This document shows positions 8,404 to 19,074 of a stretch of 64,000 bases of DNA, in pieces. How positions within the stretch are numbered: position 1 is the stretch's first letter; the number at the start of each line of letters is the position of its first letter. The notes under the pieces were generated by a model. That model worked only from the letters and a program-made list of their open reading frames with translations. It had not been told where the DNA came from and ran no database searches. Made by a program: the position numbers and the translations under genes. This stretch comes from Nakamurella alba (GTDB lineage Bacteria; Actinomycetota; Actinomycetes; Mycobacteriales; Nakamurellaceae): the NCBI RefSeq assembly GCF_009707545.1, contig NZ_WLYK01000011.1, positions 248,001-312,000 on the forward strand. The letters run 5' to 3'.

Positions 8404-9486
8404 GTGCGGAGACTGGTGGCACGGGCTGGTGCACTCGCACTGGCGGGACTGCTGATCGGCGGTTGCTCGTCCGAAATATCCGTTTCCACCGCTGTTGTCG
8501 GCGGATGGTCGTCGACACCCCTGTACCAGGTGCTCCAGTCGATCCCGGCCACCGCCGGGACCCGCAGCTAGATCGACCTGGTGTCGGTCGCACCGCTGAA
8601 CGCGCTCAACGCCCGTGAGCAGTCGCTGCTGCCGACCACCAATCCGACGGCCCCGCCCGGCATCCGCCCGATCTCGGAGATGGCGTGGTCGCGCTACGCG
8701 CTGACCATGGCGGCCTGTGTCACACCGGAGATGTCGCTGCGTGCCGGGCAGTGGGCACGGACCGGCTCGCTGGACTTCTTGGTGAACGTGCAGACGGCGG
8801 AATCCTTCTCGCCCGGGCCCTCGCTCGGCGTCTGCGTCGGCCCGTACGAGAAGAACCCGGAGTTCGAGCCGGAGAGCGGGTCCTCCTCGACCATCCAGGG
8901 TGTCAGCGGCGTCGAGGACAGCGGCACCTGGTTCGGGTACCGGGAGTCCGACCGCCACCTGTTCGCCATCGGTGACGAGGCCCCGGATTCCCTGGCCGAG
9001 GGGTTGGTCGGTGGTGCACCGGTGACCGCATCGCTGGCCGATGACCCGGATGTGGCAACGGTTCTCGACCAACTGGGCACCGCGGCGACGGTGACCATGG
9101 GCACCTTCCTGGTCATCGACCGGCCACCCTACGGCCCCGCCGGGGATCGCGCCGCCGAGTTGATCACCGCTGCGGAGCAGCGCAGCGGCACCACGCTGCC
9201 ACGACCACGGTTCGCCGGCGTCGGGTGGGCGCCTACGCTGCAAGGCACGGACGGGATCACCACCTTCGTCACGGTGTACGCCGACGACGCTGCCGCGGAG
9301 CAAGCAGCCGCGGTGATCTCGCAGGTCTGGTCCGATCCCGACCGCGACGAGCGCTTCTTCCCCGGCGCGGCCACCACGGTGGAGGGCGCGGCGGTGATCA
9401 CCACCGTCCCGACCGACGGACCCAACCCGTACAACCTGGAGACCCTGCGCATCCTGGAGTACCCCGGCATCGCGCCACGGGGCTGA
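8404..9486 (+). pseudogene. Secreted lipoprotein gene interrupted by an in-frame amber codon
   Basis: From GTG 8404 the frame encodes a lipoprotein signal (VRRLVARAGALALAGLLIGGC, lipobox LIGGC) and about 30 mature residues, then meets TAG at 8569-8571. The same frame continues without another stop to 9486, adding about 300 residues with actinobacterial codon use and three Cys. The downstream part has a GTG at 8581 but no signal peptide of its own and no ribosome site, so it is best read as the body of the same lipoprotein. A single change (for example CAG or TAC to TAG) explains the break. I recognise no domain in the body. It could be a recent pseudogene, a sequencing error or a suppressed stop. 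Confidence 0.7.
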
Positions 9487-9523
9487 GTCGAGCGGACCGG
9501 CGACGGCGTGGTGGGATCGGGGG

Positions 9524-11638
9524 ATGGAACCAGTGGCGGGCAGTGACAACCCGGGGCGTGCCCCGGTCCGGTACCCGGTGGTCGAGCGCGACGACGTGGT
9601 GGACACCCTGCACGGTGTGCAGGTCATCGACCCCTACCGGTACCTGGAGGACCCCGACGCCGACCGGACCCGGGCCTTCGTCGACGCCCAGAATGCAGTC
9701 ACCACACCGTATCTCGACGGGCTGCCAGCACGCGAGACGCTCCTGGCGATGACGACGTCGCTGCTCACCGCGCCGCGCCGGGGCGTGCCGTGGGAGCGCG
9801 GCGGGCGGTACTTCGTCATCGCGAACCCGGGGGAGAAGGACCAGGACCAGCTCTTCGTCGCCGACACCCTGGACGACCTGTTGGCCGGCGGCCGGCTGCT
9901 GCTCGACCCCAACGACTGGTCCGCAGATGGGACCGCCGCCCTCACCGGGCTGTCCATCAGCAAGGCGTCGGGTCTGCTGGCCTGGGCCCGTGCGGACGCC
10001 GGGTCCGACTGGCGCACCATCGGCGTCCTCGACACCGCGACCGGGGAGGTGCTGGACGAGCACCTGATCTGGACCAAGTGGGTCGATCCGACGTGGCTGC
10101 CGGACGGCCGGTCCTTCCTCTACTGGCGCTACCCCGCACCGGTGTCCGCCGAGGACACCGCCGCCATGGGCGCGGGCGAGCTGGTGCTGCACCGGCTGGG
10201 CACACCGCAGGACCAGGACGAGTTGGTGTGGTCGCGCCCGGAGGACAAGGAATGGATGGCCGACCCGTGGGTGAGCGACGACGGTCGATGGCTGGTGCTG
10301 ACCGCCGAACCGGGCACCGACAGCCGGTCCACCGTCGAGGCACGCCGGCTGTCGACCGACGCCGACGGCCGGAGCGTGGTCGGGTCCGAGGTGATCACCG
10401 TTGTCGGCGAGCTGGCCGACGCGCAGTCGGTGGTGGGCAGTGATGGCGACCTGCTGTTCCTGCGCACCGAGCGGGACGCGCCGACCGGTCGGCTGGTGAC
10501 CGTCGACCTGGCCGACCCGGCCGCCGACTGGGTCACCCTGCTGGCCGGTGACGACGAGCGGGTGCTGGCCGGGGTGCGGATGGCGGCCGATTCGCTGCTC
10601 GTCCTGTGGTCGGTGGATGCGGCCCACCGGGTGGTGATCACCGACCGGTCCGGCGGGGCGGCCCGCGCACCCGAGCTGCCCGGTCCGGCGTCGGTGACGG
10701 CCTGGCAGTCCCGGCCCACGTCCGACGAGATCTTCGTCGGGCTCACCTCTTTCGCCTTCCGGCACCGGGTGTTCCGGTTGACCACGTCCGGCGCCGTCGA
10801 CGAGCTGCCGGCACCTGACGGGCAATCGGACCAGGCGGCCGTCACCGCACTCCGGCTGCGTGCGACCTCGGCCGACGGCACCCAGGTGCCGATGTCCGTG
10901 GTGCACCGGGCAGACCTCGGACCCGGCCCGCACCCGACCCTGCTCTACGGCTACGGCGGGTTCGACGTGCCGGTGCTGCCGTCGTTCTCGGCGATGTTCG
11001 CGTCCTGGGTCGCGGCCGGCGGGGTGCTGGCGGTGGCCAACCTGCGCGGCGGCGGTGAGTTCGGCCAGGCCTGGCACGAGGCGGGGATGCTGGAGCACAA
11101 GCAGCGGGTCTTCGACGACCTGTACGGCTGCGCCGAGCATCTGGTGGCGCAGGGGTGGACCACCACCGGGCAGTTGGCGGTGCACGGCCGGTCCAACGGC
11201 GGCCTGCTGGTCGGCGCGGCGATGACCCAGCGGCCCGAGCTGTGGGCGGCGGCACTGCCGACGGTCGGTGTGCTGGACATGCTGCGCTTCCACCTCTTCA
11301 CCATCGGCTGGGCGTGGACCACCGAGTACGGCTCACCCGACGACGAGGCGATGTTCCGGGTGCTGCTGGACTACTCACCGCTGCACCGGCTGATGCCGGG
11401 CACCAGCTACCCGCCGACGCTGATCTGCACCGGCGACCACGACGACCGCGTGGTGCCGGCGCATTCGCTGAAGTTCGGTGCGCAGCTGCAGTTCTGCCAG
11501 GCAAGTGAGGCCCCGGTGCTGTTGCGCGTCGACACCCGCGCCGGGCACGGCATGGGGAAGCCGGCCCGGGCGCTGGCCCTGGAGTACGCGGACCAGCTCG
11601 CGTTCGCCGCGCACCACACAGGACTGGTCGTCAGCTGA
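9524..11638 (+). CDS. S9A prolyl oligopeptidase
   Basis: A 704-residue serine peptidase with a seven-bladed propeller (about 70-430) wrapped around by N- and C-terminal parts of an alpha/beta-hydrolase domain. The catalytic triad is visible: Ser in GRSNGG (about 556), Asp in TGDHDDRV (about 641) and His in RAGHGMG (about 675). The propeller-entry signature DPYRYLEDPDADRTRAFV is typical of S9A enzymes. These cut short peptides after proline. No signal peptide is present, so it is probably cytoplasmic. ATG 9524 is chosen although the upstream GGGGGATGG is a weak ribosome site. It sits 37 nt after the broken lipoprotein gene. Confidence 0.94.
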   Translation: MEPVAGSDNPGRAPVRYPVVERDDVVDTLHGVQVIDPYRYLEDPDADRTRAFVDAQNAVTTPYLDGLPARETLLAMTTSLLTAPRRGVPWERGGRYFVIANPGEKDQDQLFVADTLDDLLAGGRLLLDPNDWSADGTAALTGLSISKASGLLAWARADAGSDWRTIGVLDTATGEVLDEHLIWTKWVDPTWLPDGRSFLYWRYPAPVSAEDTAAMGAGELVLHRLGTPQDQDELVWSRPEDKEWMADPWVSDDGRWLVLTAEPGTDSRSTVEARRLSTDADGRSVVGSEVITVVGELADAQSVVGSDGDLLFLRTERDAPTGRLVTVDLADPAADWVTLLAGDDERVLAGVRMAADSLLVLWSVDAAHRVVITDRSGGAARAPELPGPASVTAWQSRPTSDEIFVGLTSFAFRHRVFRLTTSGAVDELPAPDGQSDQAAVTALRLRATSADGTQVPMSVVHRADLGPGPHPTLLYGYGGFDVPVLPSFSAMFASWVAAGGVLAVANLRGGGEFGQAWHEAGMLEHKQRVFDDLYGCAEHLVAQGWTTTGQLAVHGRSNGGLLVGAAMTQRPELWAAALPTVGVLDMLRFHLFTIGWAWTTEYGSPDDEAMFRVLLDYSPLHRLMPGTSYPPTLICTGDHDDRVVPAHSLKFGAQLQFCQASEAPVLLRVDTRAGHGMGKPARALALEYADQLAFAAHHTGLVVS

Positions 11639-11686
11639 CTCGTGGGTTGCTGCGGAACTGGCGCCCGGTCGCAGCAAGGCGGGTGA

Positions 11687-12175
11687 TCAGCCGGTGACCG
11701 CCGGATCCACGGTGCCGGCCAGGTGGCGAGCTGCCTTGGCCAGCATCGACTGCACGACAATCGGGTGCGCGAGGCGGACCGGCGCGAAGTAGATCCGCCC
11801 GCGCATCCCGTGCAGCCGGACCGCCGTGGTGACCCGCACCAACCGTTGCTCGGTGTCGACGCCGATGGCGCAGGCGAAGTCGAGATGGGTGTCCCGCGCA
11901 AGGATCAGCGCCTCCTCACCGACCACCCGCTCGACGTCGAAGACGTTGCGCGGCGCCCGGTTCACCCCGATCAGCGGGACCACCAGCTGCCGCAGCGCCA
12001 GCGCGGCGCCCACCCAGACCGGCACCCCGGGCCGGCCGAAGACGGTGCGCGCCCACAGCTCCGGGTCCGCCGGCGCGCCCTCCGGCAGCACCCGGATCGC
12101 GACGTCCGCGAAGTCCGGGGCCGGGATCGCGTCCAGGGCTGCGGACCGGAGGGCGGGGGTGGCGAGGGTGTCCAT
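11687..12175 (-). CDS. DUF2867-family protein
   Basis: The 162-residue protein opens with PAPDFADVAIRVLPE and DPELWARTVFGRP, the usual beginning of DUF2867 proteins. Several beta strands follow (RVTTAVRLHGMRGRIYFAPV). It has no signal peptide or membrane segment. The family belongs to the START/SRPBCC-like group by general fold, but its role is unknown. It is convergent with the S9 peptidase gene. ATG 12175 has GATCATGAGGC upstream, a weak ribosome site or -10-like element. Confidence 0.75.
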   Translation of the reverse strand: MDTLATPALRSAALDAIPAPDFADVAIRVLPEGAPADPELWARTVFGRPGVPVWVGAALALRQLVVPLIGVNRAPRNVFDVERVVGEEALILARDTHLDFACAIGVDTEQRLVRVTTAVRLHGMRGRIYFAPVRLAHPIVVQSMLAKAARHLAGTVDPAVTG

Positions 12176-12185
12176 GCCTCATGAT

Positions 12186-12259
12186 CCCAGCAGGTCGATG
12201 TCCGGTCGGGTTTGTCCGGTCAGGGTCTGTCTGGTCAGGGTCAATCCGGTCCCGGTCTG
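12186..12259 (+). repeat. Degenerate short tandem repeats between two minus-strand genes
   Basis: The 74 bases between the DUF2867 start and the exoprotein stop consist mainly of repeated variants of CCGGTCAGGGTCTGT (10-12 bp spacing). No gene or clear terminator is visible. Confidence 0.55.
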
Positions 12260-15200
12260 TCAGGTCAGGGGCGGCAACTCCACGTCGATGTTGCGCGTGA
12301 TCGTCCCGGTCCGTACCCCGACACCGGTGCCTGCCGACGGGGTGGCGGCCTGGGTGTAGCACCGGTCGGCGTAGGACTGGCTCGGTGCCCGCTGGTCGAA
12401 CGGATCGGCCAGGACGCAGACCTTCCAGATCCCGGCCTGCAGGCCGGTGAGGAGATAACGGCCGTCGCTGCCGGTCGGGACCATGCCGTACTCGGGCATC
12501 GGTGCATCGGCCTCGGCGATCGTCACCCACGCCCCCTCGACAGGTCTGCCGGAGCTGTCGGTGATCCGGCCGGCGATCGCGCCGCCGGTGCCCATGGCGA
12601 TGTCGACACCGGCGGTCACCTGGCCGTTGCGGATCACCACCGGCGTGGTGCTCGACGGCGCGGGCCTGCACGAGAAGGTGAAGCCGGTCGCCGGTGTCGC
12701 ATTGACCTCTGTGTCGATCGGATAACTGCAGAATACGAACGACCCGGCGGGCAGCCCACCCATCCGGTAGCCACCACTCGCATCGGTGGAGGCGGATCCG
12801 ACGACGGTCCCGGTGCCGCGTCCGGTCATCGCGAGCACCGTGACGTCCGGGACGCCGCGTCCGGCAGCGTCGGTGATCCGCCCGGTCGCAGCGCCGCCGA
12901 CGCCGAGGGTCGCGTCGATGTTCTTCGCGTAGCCCTCCGCCGGGATGTAGACCTGGAGGGCGCTGCCGCTGCCGACCGGCGCGTCCCGGTAGCACTCCCC
13001 GGCCGACCCGAAGGTCGGTCCCGTGGGTCCCTCCGGGTAGAAGCACACGCGCACACTGCGATTGGTGATCCTGTTGATCTTGTAGACGCCGTTGCTCCCG
13101 GTGATGCCGTAGTGGACCCGCGGTTGCGGCATCACATCGCCGGAGACGAGCTCGGTGGCGACCACCTCGACGTTCGCCAACGGGCGCCCGTCGCTCCCGC
13201 GGACGGTTCCGGTGATGCCCGACGCGGTCGCCATCCGGTACTGCGGGGCCGTGACCGATGCGCCCGCCGCGACGGTCACCTCGATCTCCTCGTTGATCTC
13301 GCAGCTCGGGAGGTAGCCGGTCCCGGCTGCCGGGGGCTCGTACTGGGCGAAGCAGACGACGTAGTCGGCGGCGGGCAGGTTCGGGACGTGGTAGCGCCCG
13401 TCGGAGGCCGTCGTCGTGTAGCCCCGGGCGACACCGTCCACGGTCTGTACCGTCACGTTGATCCCGCCCAGCGCCGCGCCGCTCGAGTAGGTGACGACCC
13501 GGCCGGAGATCTGTCCGCCCGCCCCGAGCACGAAGTCGACACCGGAGGTCGTGGTGCCGCTGCGCACCGGCACGACCTCGGGGGCTGCCGGTTGCAGGGC
13601 CGGATTGACCCCGTCGAGGCACTGCTCTGCGACGCCTGTCCCGGTGGGCAGGGTCTCGCCCGAGAAGAAGGGGTTGCCCGCGCACAGCCCGTAGGAGCCC
13701 GGTGCCAGACCCTCGATGACGAAGCTTCCGTCGCTCTCGGTCGTCACCGTGTTGTAGAAGGACATGAAGTCCATGCGGCTGGGCATGACCACGATGCCAC
13801 CGGCCGGGACGCCTGCCGGCGTGGTGACGGTCCCGGTGATCCGGCCGGTGGGCACGAGCGAAGCGTCGATCCCGGATGACACCCGATCGGCGTTGACCCG
13901 CACCTGGTCGGCGCGGTTCCAGAGCGAAGTGCCCGACTTGCCGTTCCAGCAGGCGGAGGCGTACCCGTACGTCACGGAGCGGGTGTCCGAGAAGCACACT
14001 TCATAGGCCCCGGTCGACAGACCGGTGACGCGGTAGGTGCCGTCCGCAGCGGTCCGGACACGCCGGATGCCTTCGATCATGTCGGCGGTCGCCGCCGGTC
14101 GGCTTCCCGGGGCGATCGTCCGGAGTTGCCCGTCGGGTCCGGCCGCGTACCGCCGCGGATCGTCGGGCGTGGTGGCCGCCCGCTCCGCGGAGGTCGACGG
14201 CTCGATGATGATGCTGGTCGAACCAGGGTCGTAGGGGGTGACCGTGACCAGCAGGCCGCCGATACCACCCCCGGACGGTGCAGTGACCTTGCCGGTGATC
14301 CCCGGTGCAGCGGGGACGATCCGGCTCCACCCGGTCACGGCGGCCACCAACTGCACGTTGGCTCCGGTGGAATTGGTGAACCGCACCTTGCCGTTCGGGC
14401 CCGGCGCGACGACCACCCGGGTCGACGTGGTGGTGCCGGCAGCGACGCTCACGGCCGTCGTGGCCGGCTCCGACGACATGTCCGGGAACACCTGAACGGT
14501 GCCACTGCGGGAGGCACCGACGACGCTCACTTCGAGGACCACCGCTCCGACCGAGGTCAGCGGCGGAACGCCGCCGTTGGCGCTCACCTGGAGTGCGACC
14601 GACTCGCCGGCTGTGACCGGACCGGCGGTGATGCCCTTGCCGGCACGGGAGTCGAGAACACGGCTCGGGATCAGGGTCGTGGAGGTGCCGGGCGCGGTCG
14701 CGGTGCCGGCGAGGTAGTAGCCGGCGACATCGGCGACCAGGTGGACGGTGCCGCCGGAGGTGTTGAACAGCCGGATCTTTCCGTTGGCACCGGGCTTGAC
14801 GATGACCAGGTTGGCCGTGTTGCGGCCCGGGATGTAGCTGATGTCCGGGTCGCCGGTGCGGGCGCCGCCGTCGGGACGGACCTGGAGGTTGCCGGCGGCG
14901 GTGGGCCCGACGGCGGTGATGGTCAGCGCGATTGCACCGACCCTCGAGATGGTGGGTACACCGCCACGGCCGCTGACCTGCAGCTCGATGGAACCGTTGG
15001 CCGGGACCGCGGTCTTCGGGGCTCCCAGCCCGGTGCGGGTGTCGAGGGTGCGGATGGCCGGGACCGGGGTGAATGCGCCGGCTGCGGTGGCGGCGCCGGA
15101 CCTCCAGTAGCCGGCGACGTCGACGGCGAGATCCGTGGTGGCGGGGGAGTTGTTGGCGAAGGTGATCTTGCCGTCGGCGCCGATCCGGGCCACCGCGCTG

Positions 15201-15664
15201 GTGGTGGTCGCGCCGCTGCCGGCGGTGAAGCTGAGGTGGGAGACACCGGGGCGGCCGGTGCCGGACGGGTAGGCGACGATGCTGCCGGTCGCGGCCGGGG
15301 TGAGTGCTGTGATCGAGACGAGGACGGCGGAGATGTTGCCGATGGTGGGCAGGCCGCCGCGGGTGGACATCTGCACGGTGATGGCGCCGCCCGCCGGGAT
15401 CCGGGTGCGGGGAGTGCCGATGCCGACCCGGGTGTCGGCGACCCGCGCCGCGGTGACCGGGACGAACCCGCCGGCCGCCGGAACGGCGGGTGCGGCCGAG
15501 GTCGTGGGCGCCGAGGACGTCGTCGCCGGAGCCGGGGGGACTACCCCGCTGGTCACCGTTGCGGGTGTCCGGGCAGGAGCTGCGGAGGCGCTGGTCGCCG
15601 CGGTGAGCGTGCCGGCGGCGAGCACCGGGATCAGCAGGGCCGTCAAGGTACGACGCATCGACAT
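12260..15664 (-). CDS. Giant secreted protein with three DTR-type repeats and six carboxypeptidase-regulatory-like repeats
   Basis: The 1134-residue protein starts MSMRRTLTALLIPVLAAG, a clear signal peptide cut near ASA-AP (about residue 28), followed by a Pro/Ala/Thr linker. Three ~130-residue repeats follow (about 66-187, 197-317, 330-447), each opening F-x-P and D-(T/S)-R-x-G and closing DV-x-GY or a variant. Six beta-sandwich units of about 110 residues then fill 453-1134. Each has a G-x-V/I-T start, a G-x-Y-x-x-x-x-L turn and a Cys pair, as in carboxypeptidase D regulatory-like domains. Start ATG 15664 has GGGGGAAGAGAG upstream. There is no LPXTG anchor. A cell-surface or matrix role is an inference. 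A paralogue lies directly upstream. Confidence 0.85.
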   Translation of the reverse strand: MSMRRTLTALLIPVLAAGTLTAATSASAAPARTPATVTSGVVPPAPATTSSAPTTSAAPAVPAAGGFVPVTAARVADTRVGIGTPRTRIPAGGAITVQMSTRGGLPTIGNISAVLVSITALTPAATGSIVAYPSGTGRPGVSHLSFTAGSGATTTSAVARIGADGKITFANNSPATTDLAVDVAGYWRSGAATAAGAFTPVPAIRTLDTRTGLGAPKTAVPANGSIELQVSGRGGVPTISRVGAIALTITAVGPTAAGNLQVRPDGGARTGDPDISYIPGRNTANLVIVKPGANGKIRLFNTSGGTVHLVADVAGYYLAGTATAPGTSTTLIPSRVLDSRAGKGITAGPVTAGESVALQVSANGGVPPLTSVGAVVLEVSVVGASRSGTVQVFPDMSSEPATTAVSVAAGTTTSTRVVVAPGPNGKVRFTNSTGANVQLVAAVTGWSRIVPAAPGITGKVTAPSGGGIGGLLVTVTPYDPGSTSIIIEPSTSAERAATTPDDPRRYAAGPDGQLRTIAPGSRPAATADMIEGIRRVRTAADGTYRVTGLSTGAYEVCFSDTRSVTYGYASACWNGKSGTSLWNRADQVRVNADRVSSGIDASLVPTGRITGTVTTPAGVPAGGIVVMPSRMDFMSFYNTVTTESDGSFVIEGLAPGSYGLCAGNPFFSGETLPTGTGVAEQCLDGVNPALQPAAPEVVPVRSGTTTSGVDFVLGAGGQISGRVVTYSSGAALGGINVTVQTVDGVARGYTTTASDGRYHVPNLPAADYVVCFAQYEPPAAGTGYLPSCEINEEIEVTVAAGASVTAPQYRMATASGITGTVRGSDGRPLANVEVVATELVSGDVMPQPRVHYGITGSNGVYKINRITNRSVRVCFYPEGPTGPTFGSAGECYRDAPVGSGSALQVYIPAEGYAKNIDATLGVGGAATGRITDAAGRGVPDVTVLAMTGRGTGTVVGSASTDASGGYRMGGLPAGSFVFCSYPIDTEVNATPATGFTFSCRPAPSSTTPVVIRNGQVTAGVDIAMGTGGAIAGRITDSSGRPVEGAWVTIAEADAPMPEYGMVPTGSDGRYLLTGLQAGIWKVCVLADPFDQRAPSQSYADRCYTQAATPSAGTGVGVRTGTITRNIDVELPPLT

Positions 15665-15796
15665 CTGTGTCCGACTCTCTTCCCCCACCCGGCCGCCCGG
15701 GATCCTGTGGTGACACTGTGACCGATCGGGGCGCATTCGCACAACCGGCCGTAGGTGAACCCAGGGTGTTTGCCCGATCGGCCCACCGCCGAACCG

Positions 15797-16882
15797 TCAG
15801 TCGGCGTCCAGGACGGCACTGATGTTCCGGGTCACCACCCCGGCGGTGACGGTGACCGGCGTCGGGGTGCCGTCGACTTCGACGTCCTTCCAGCATTTAC
15901 TGCCGGAGATCCCGGGTGGGTCGAAGCAGATGGTGGCGGCTCCTGGGGTGAGGCCAATGAACTGGTATCTGCCATCGGGTCCTGTGAGCGAATGGACCTG
16001 TTTGCCGGTCACGTCAGTCGCGAGTACTCCGACGAGGCCCATCGGGTCACCGCCAGGTGTTGTCACCTTCCCGGCGACCGCACCTCCGGTCCTCAGCACA
16101 GGGCTGATGCCGCTCGTCGTGCGGCCGGCGACGGTGGTCACCGGCGTCACCGTTCCCTCGACGAACTCGCCGTTCACGTTCTTCCAGCAGGCGTCCAACG
16201 CTCCCGAATCACGAAGGTCCAGCTCCTCGCGCCGCCGGTCGTTGTCGAAGCAGACGGCCAATTGGCCGGCAGGGAGATTGTCGATCCGGTATCGGCCGTC
16301 CTGATCGGTGGTGACGAAGGTCAGGACCGTGCCAGAACTTCCGAAGCCGATGACTTGGACGTCGACCAAGCCAAGTCCAAGCCCTCTGTCGTTGGTCACG
16401 CGACCTTCGATGGCTGCGCCGAAGGGAAGTGACAGATCAGCTCCGGCCGTGACTGTGCCTCGCTCGACCACGACCTTGTCCCGGGCGGGATCTGTGCCGG
16501 GTTCCGTGGCACGGCAGCGTTCGACCCAACCAGCCGCCGACCGCCCGCCTGTCGCATTCCCGTCGTTGCGGGCGCAGACCGTGTACGTGCCGCCGAGAAG
16601 TCCGCGGAGCGCATAGGTCCCATCAGCCGCCGTGCGTCCCGTTCTAAAGTCGGAATCGGACTCGGCGAACACCTGGATGCCCGCCAAGGGCTGTCCTCGG
16701 GTGTCCCGAATCGTGCCGGTGATCGAGCCGCCCACCTCCAGCCGGATGCGAGCAGCGGTGGTCGTGCGACCGGACGTGGCCTGGACTTCCTGCCCGCACC
16801 CGGGCACGAAGCCGGTCGCACTGGGAATTGCGCTGATGTTGTACCACGTGCCCGTGCACGGAGTGACCAGTCCTGGAATCAC
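15797..16882 (-). pseudogene. 3' part of a frameshifted giant exoprotein gene
   Basis: This frame has no signal peptide. It starts inside a repeat (IPGLVTPCTGTWYNIS), and its GTG at 16882 overlaps the stop of the upstream piece. It carries the second half of unit 3 and units 4-6 of the carboxypeptidase-regulatory-like series (units open GSITGTIRD, AIEGRVTND, AVAGKVTTP) and ends ITRNISAVLDAD, like the neighbouring paralogue. Read one frame back across 16886-16895, the sequence gives Y-R-I-V-G-V-I-P-G, which restores the unit consensus, so one missing base explains the split. A sequencing error is possible. Confidence 0.75.
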
Positions 16883-19074
16883 TCCAACAATCGATAGGCG
16901 CCTGTTGGGCCGGTGGTCGCCGACGAACCCCCCGCGTGGACGTTGACTCCCGGGATCCCCTGCCCTGCTGGATCGACCACGACACCGCTGATCGCAGCAC
17001 CGATCTCGACCTCGAGGTCCAACCGGGTGGTCGCGCCTGCGAGCGGCGTGACAACGACCTCCTCCGCGTCGTCGGAGAAGCAGTTGGGAACGAGTCCCGT
17101 CGACGGGGTTCCCGCCGGTGGTGAGGTTGCCATGGATACGCAGAGGTTTCGTTGGCGGGCCAGGAGACCTGCCAATCGGTACCGACCGGCAGCGTCTGTG
17201 ACCGTTCGGTACCGCTCGTTGGTGTTCAGATCGACGACCGCACCGGGAACCAAAGTGCCGCTGGTGGTCCGAACGACACCTTCGACCGCCCCGCCGGGCT
17301 GCAGACGGCCGTTGACGCCGGCAGTCGTCCGCCCGTTCACCACAGCCACTCGATCAGGGCGGGCGAAGGTGGTGTCGTCCTGGGTTCGACCGTTCCAGCA
17401 GTCGGCGACATACCCTCCGTCCGAGGTGCCGCCCGTGATGTCACCATCGTCGTGGAAACAGATCCGGTAGAGGCCCGCACCCAACCCGGCGAAGGAGTAG
17501 GTGCCGGTGGAAGAGGTTGCGGCGACTCCGATCTCCAAGAACTCGTCGTCCATCAACGACACCGCCACCCCCGTCAACGGCCGGCCGGAGGTGTCGGTGA
17601 CGGTCCCGGAGATGCCGGTGGCACCGGTCCCTGCGCGCACCCACCCGGTCACGGCGGCGACCACGTGCAGGCTGCCGCCGGTGAGGTTGGCGAACTGCAC
17701 CTTCCCGTTCGGGCCGATCGGTACGACGACCCTGGTGGTCACAGTCCGGCCGGCGGCCACCGACACCGATGCCACTGCAGGTAGCGAGGTGCTGTCCGGG
17801 AACACCGTCAGCGCGCCGGATCTCGCGGCAGACAGCACGCTGACCTCGAGCACGACCGCCGAGACCGCACCCACCGTCGGTGCACCGCCGCGGGTACTGA
17901 CCTGCACCGGCACCGACTCGCCAGCGACCAGAACCCCGGCCGAGATCCCGTTGCCGACCCGGCTGTCCAGGATCCGCCCGGGCGCGAGCACGGTGATGGC
18001 TCCGACAGATGCGGTGGACCCGGCCAGCAGGTAGCCGGAGACCTCGGCGATCAGTTGCACGGACCCGGCGGAGGAGTTGGTCAGCCGCACCTTGCCGTTC
18101 GCCCCGACCTTCACGATCACCAGGTTTGCCACGGTTCGGCCCGGGACGAAGCTGACGTCCGGTTCGCCGGAGGGCGCACCGCCATCCGCCGTCACCCGCA
18201 CGCTGCCGGTCGCCGTCGCGGACAGTGCGGTCACGTTCAGCACCACGGCGGCGACCTTCGACACCGTCGGCACGCCACCTCGGGCGCTGACCTGCAATGC
18301 GACCGACGAACCCGCTGCCACCGCGGCTCTCGGTGCACCGAGACCGGTGCGGGTGTCAAGGGTCCGCACCGGAATCAGCGGCTGCAGCGTGCCGCCGGCC
18401 ACCGGGGTGCCGGCGACATAGAAACCGGTCACCTCCACCACCAGGTGCGTGCTGCCGGCGGACAGGTTCGTCAGCCGGACCCGACCACCGGTACCCAGCG
18501 CTGTGATCACGGTGTTGCCTGATGAGGCGCGATCAAAGCTGAGGTTGGTGGTGGCCGGCCGGGAAGTTCCGTCCGCGTAGACCACCACATTGCCGGCGCC
18601 GGTCGGATCGACCGCCGTCACGGTCAGCGAGACGGCCGAGATCGCCGATGCCGCAGGAAGTCCGCCACGCCCGGCCACGGTCAGCACGACCGTGCCGTAC
18701 CCGCCGACCCGCGCCCGGGTCAGGCCGACCCCGGTCCGGGTGTCGCCGATACGGGTGGCAGTCACCGGGACGAACCCGCCGGGCACCGCTGCCGGCGCGG
18801 CAGCGACCCGACCGGATTCCGAGGGCACGGCCTCGGGGTCGTGCGCCGTGAGCCATGGCGTCAGGTCGTCGTCGGCGGAGTCCGTGTCGTCCGTTCCCGA
18901 CTCGGATGGCGAGAAGGGCGTCACGATTGCGGTCGCAGGGGGAGGGGATCCGGGGTCGATGGGCAGTGGATCGGCTCCCGCCGAACCGGTCGGCAGCCCG
19001 ACCAGGACCGGGACCAGCATGAGCAGCGCCACCAGTGCGGATCCGGACCGCCGGAACCTCGTCACCATCGACAT
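16879..19074 (-). pseudogene. 5' part of a frameshifted giant exoprotein gene (signal peptide, three DTR repeats, two and a half regulatory-like units)
   Basis: ATG 19074 begins MSMVTRFRRSGSALVALLML, a signal peptide, with AGGGGG just upstream. A Pro/Ser/Asp linker precedes three ~125-residue repeats of the same kind as in the 12.3-15.7 kb gene (GFVPVTATRIGDTRTGVG and so on), then regulatory-like units 1, 2 and the first half of unit 3. The frame ends at TGA 16879-16881 right after GPTGAYRLLE, in the middle of the conserved G-x-Y-R turn. With the 3' part it would make a protein of about 1090 residues with the same three-plus-six layout as its neighbour. The truncated product could still be secreted. 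Confidence 0.75.

Noticed and set aside
16870-16900. Programmed ribosomal frameshift in the exoprotein
   Set aside because: No slippery heptamer is visible at the junction and the paralogue is continuous, so a mutation or error is simpler.
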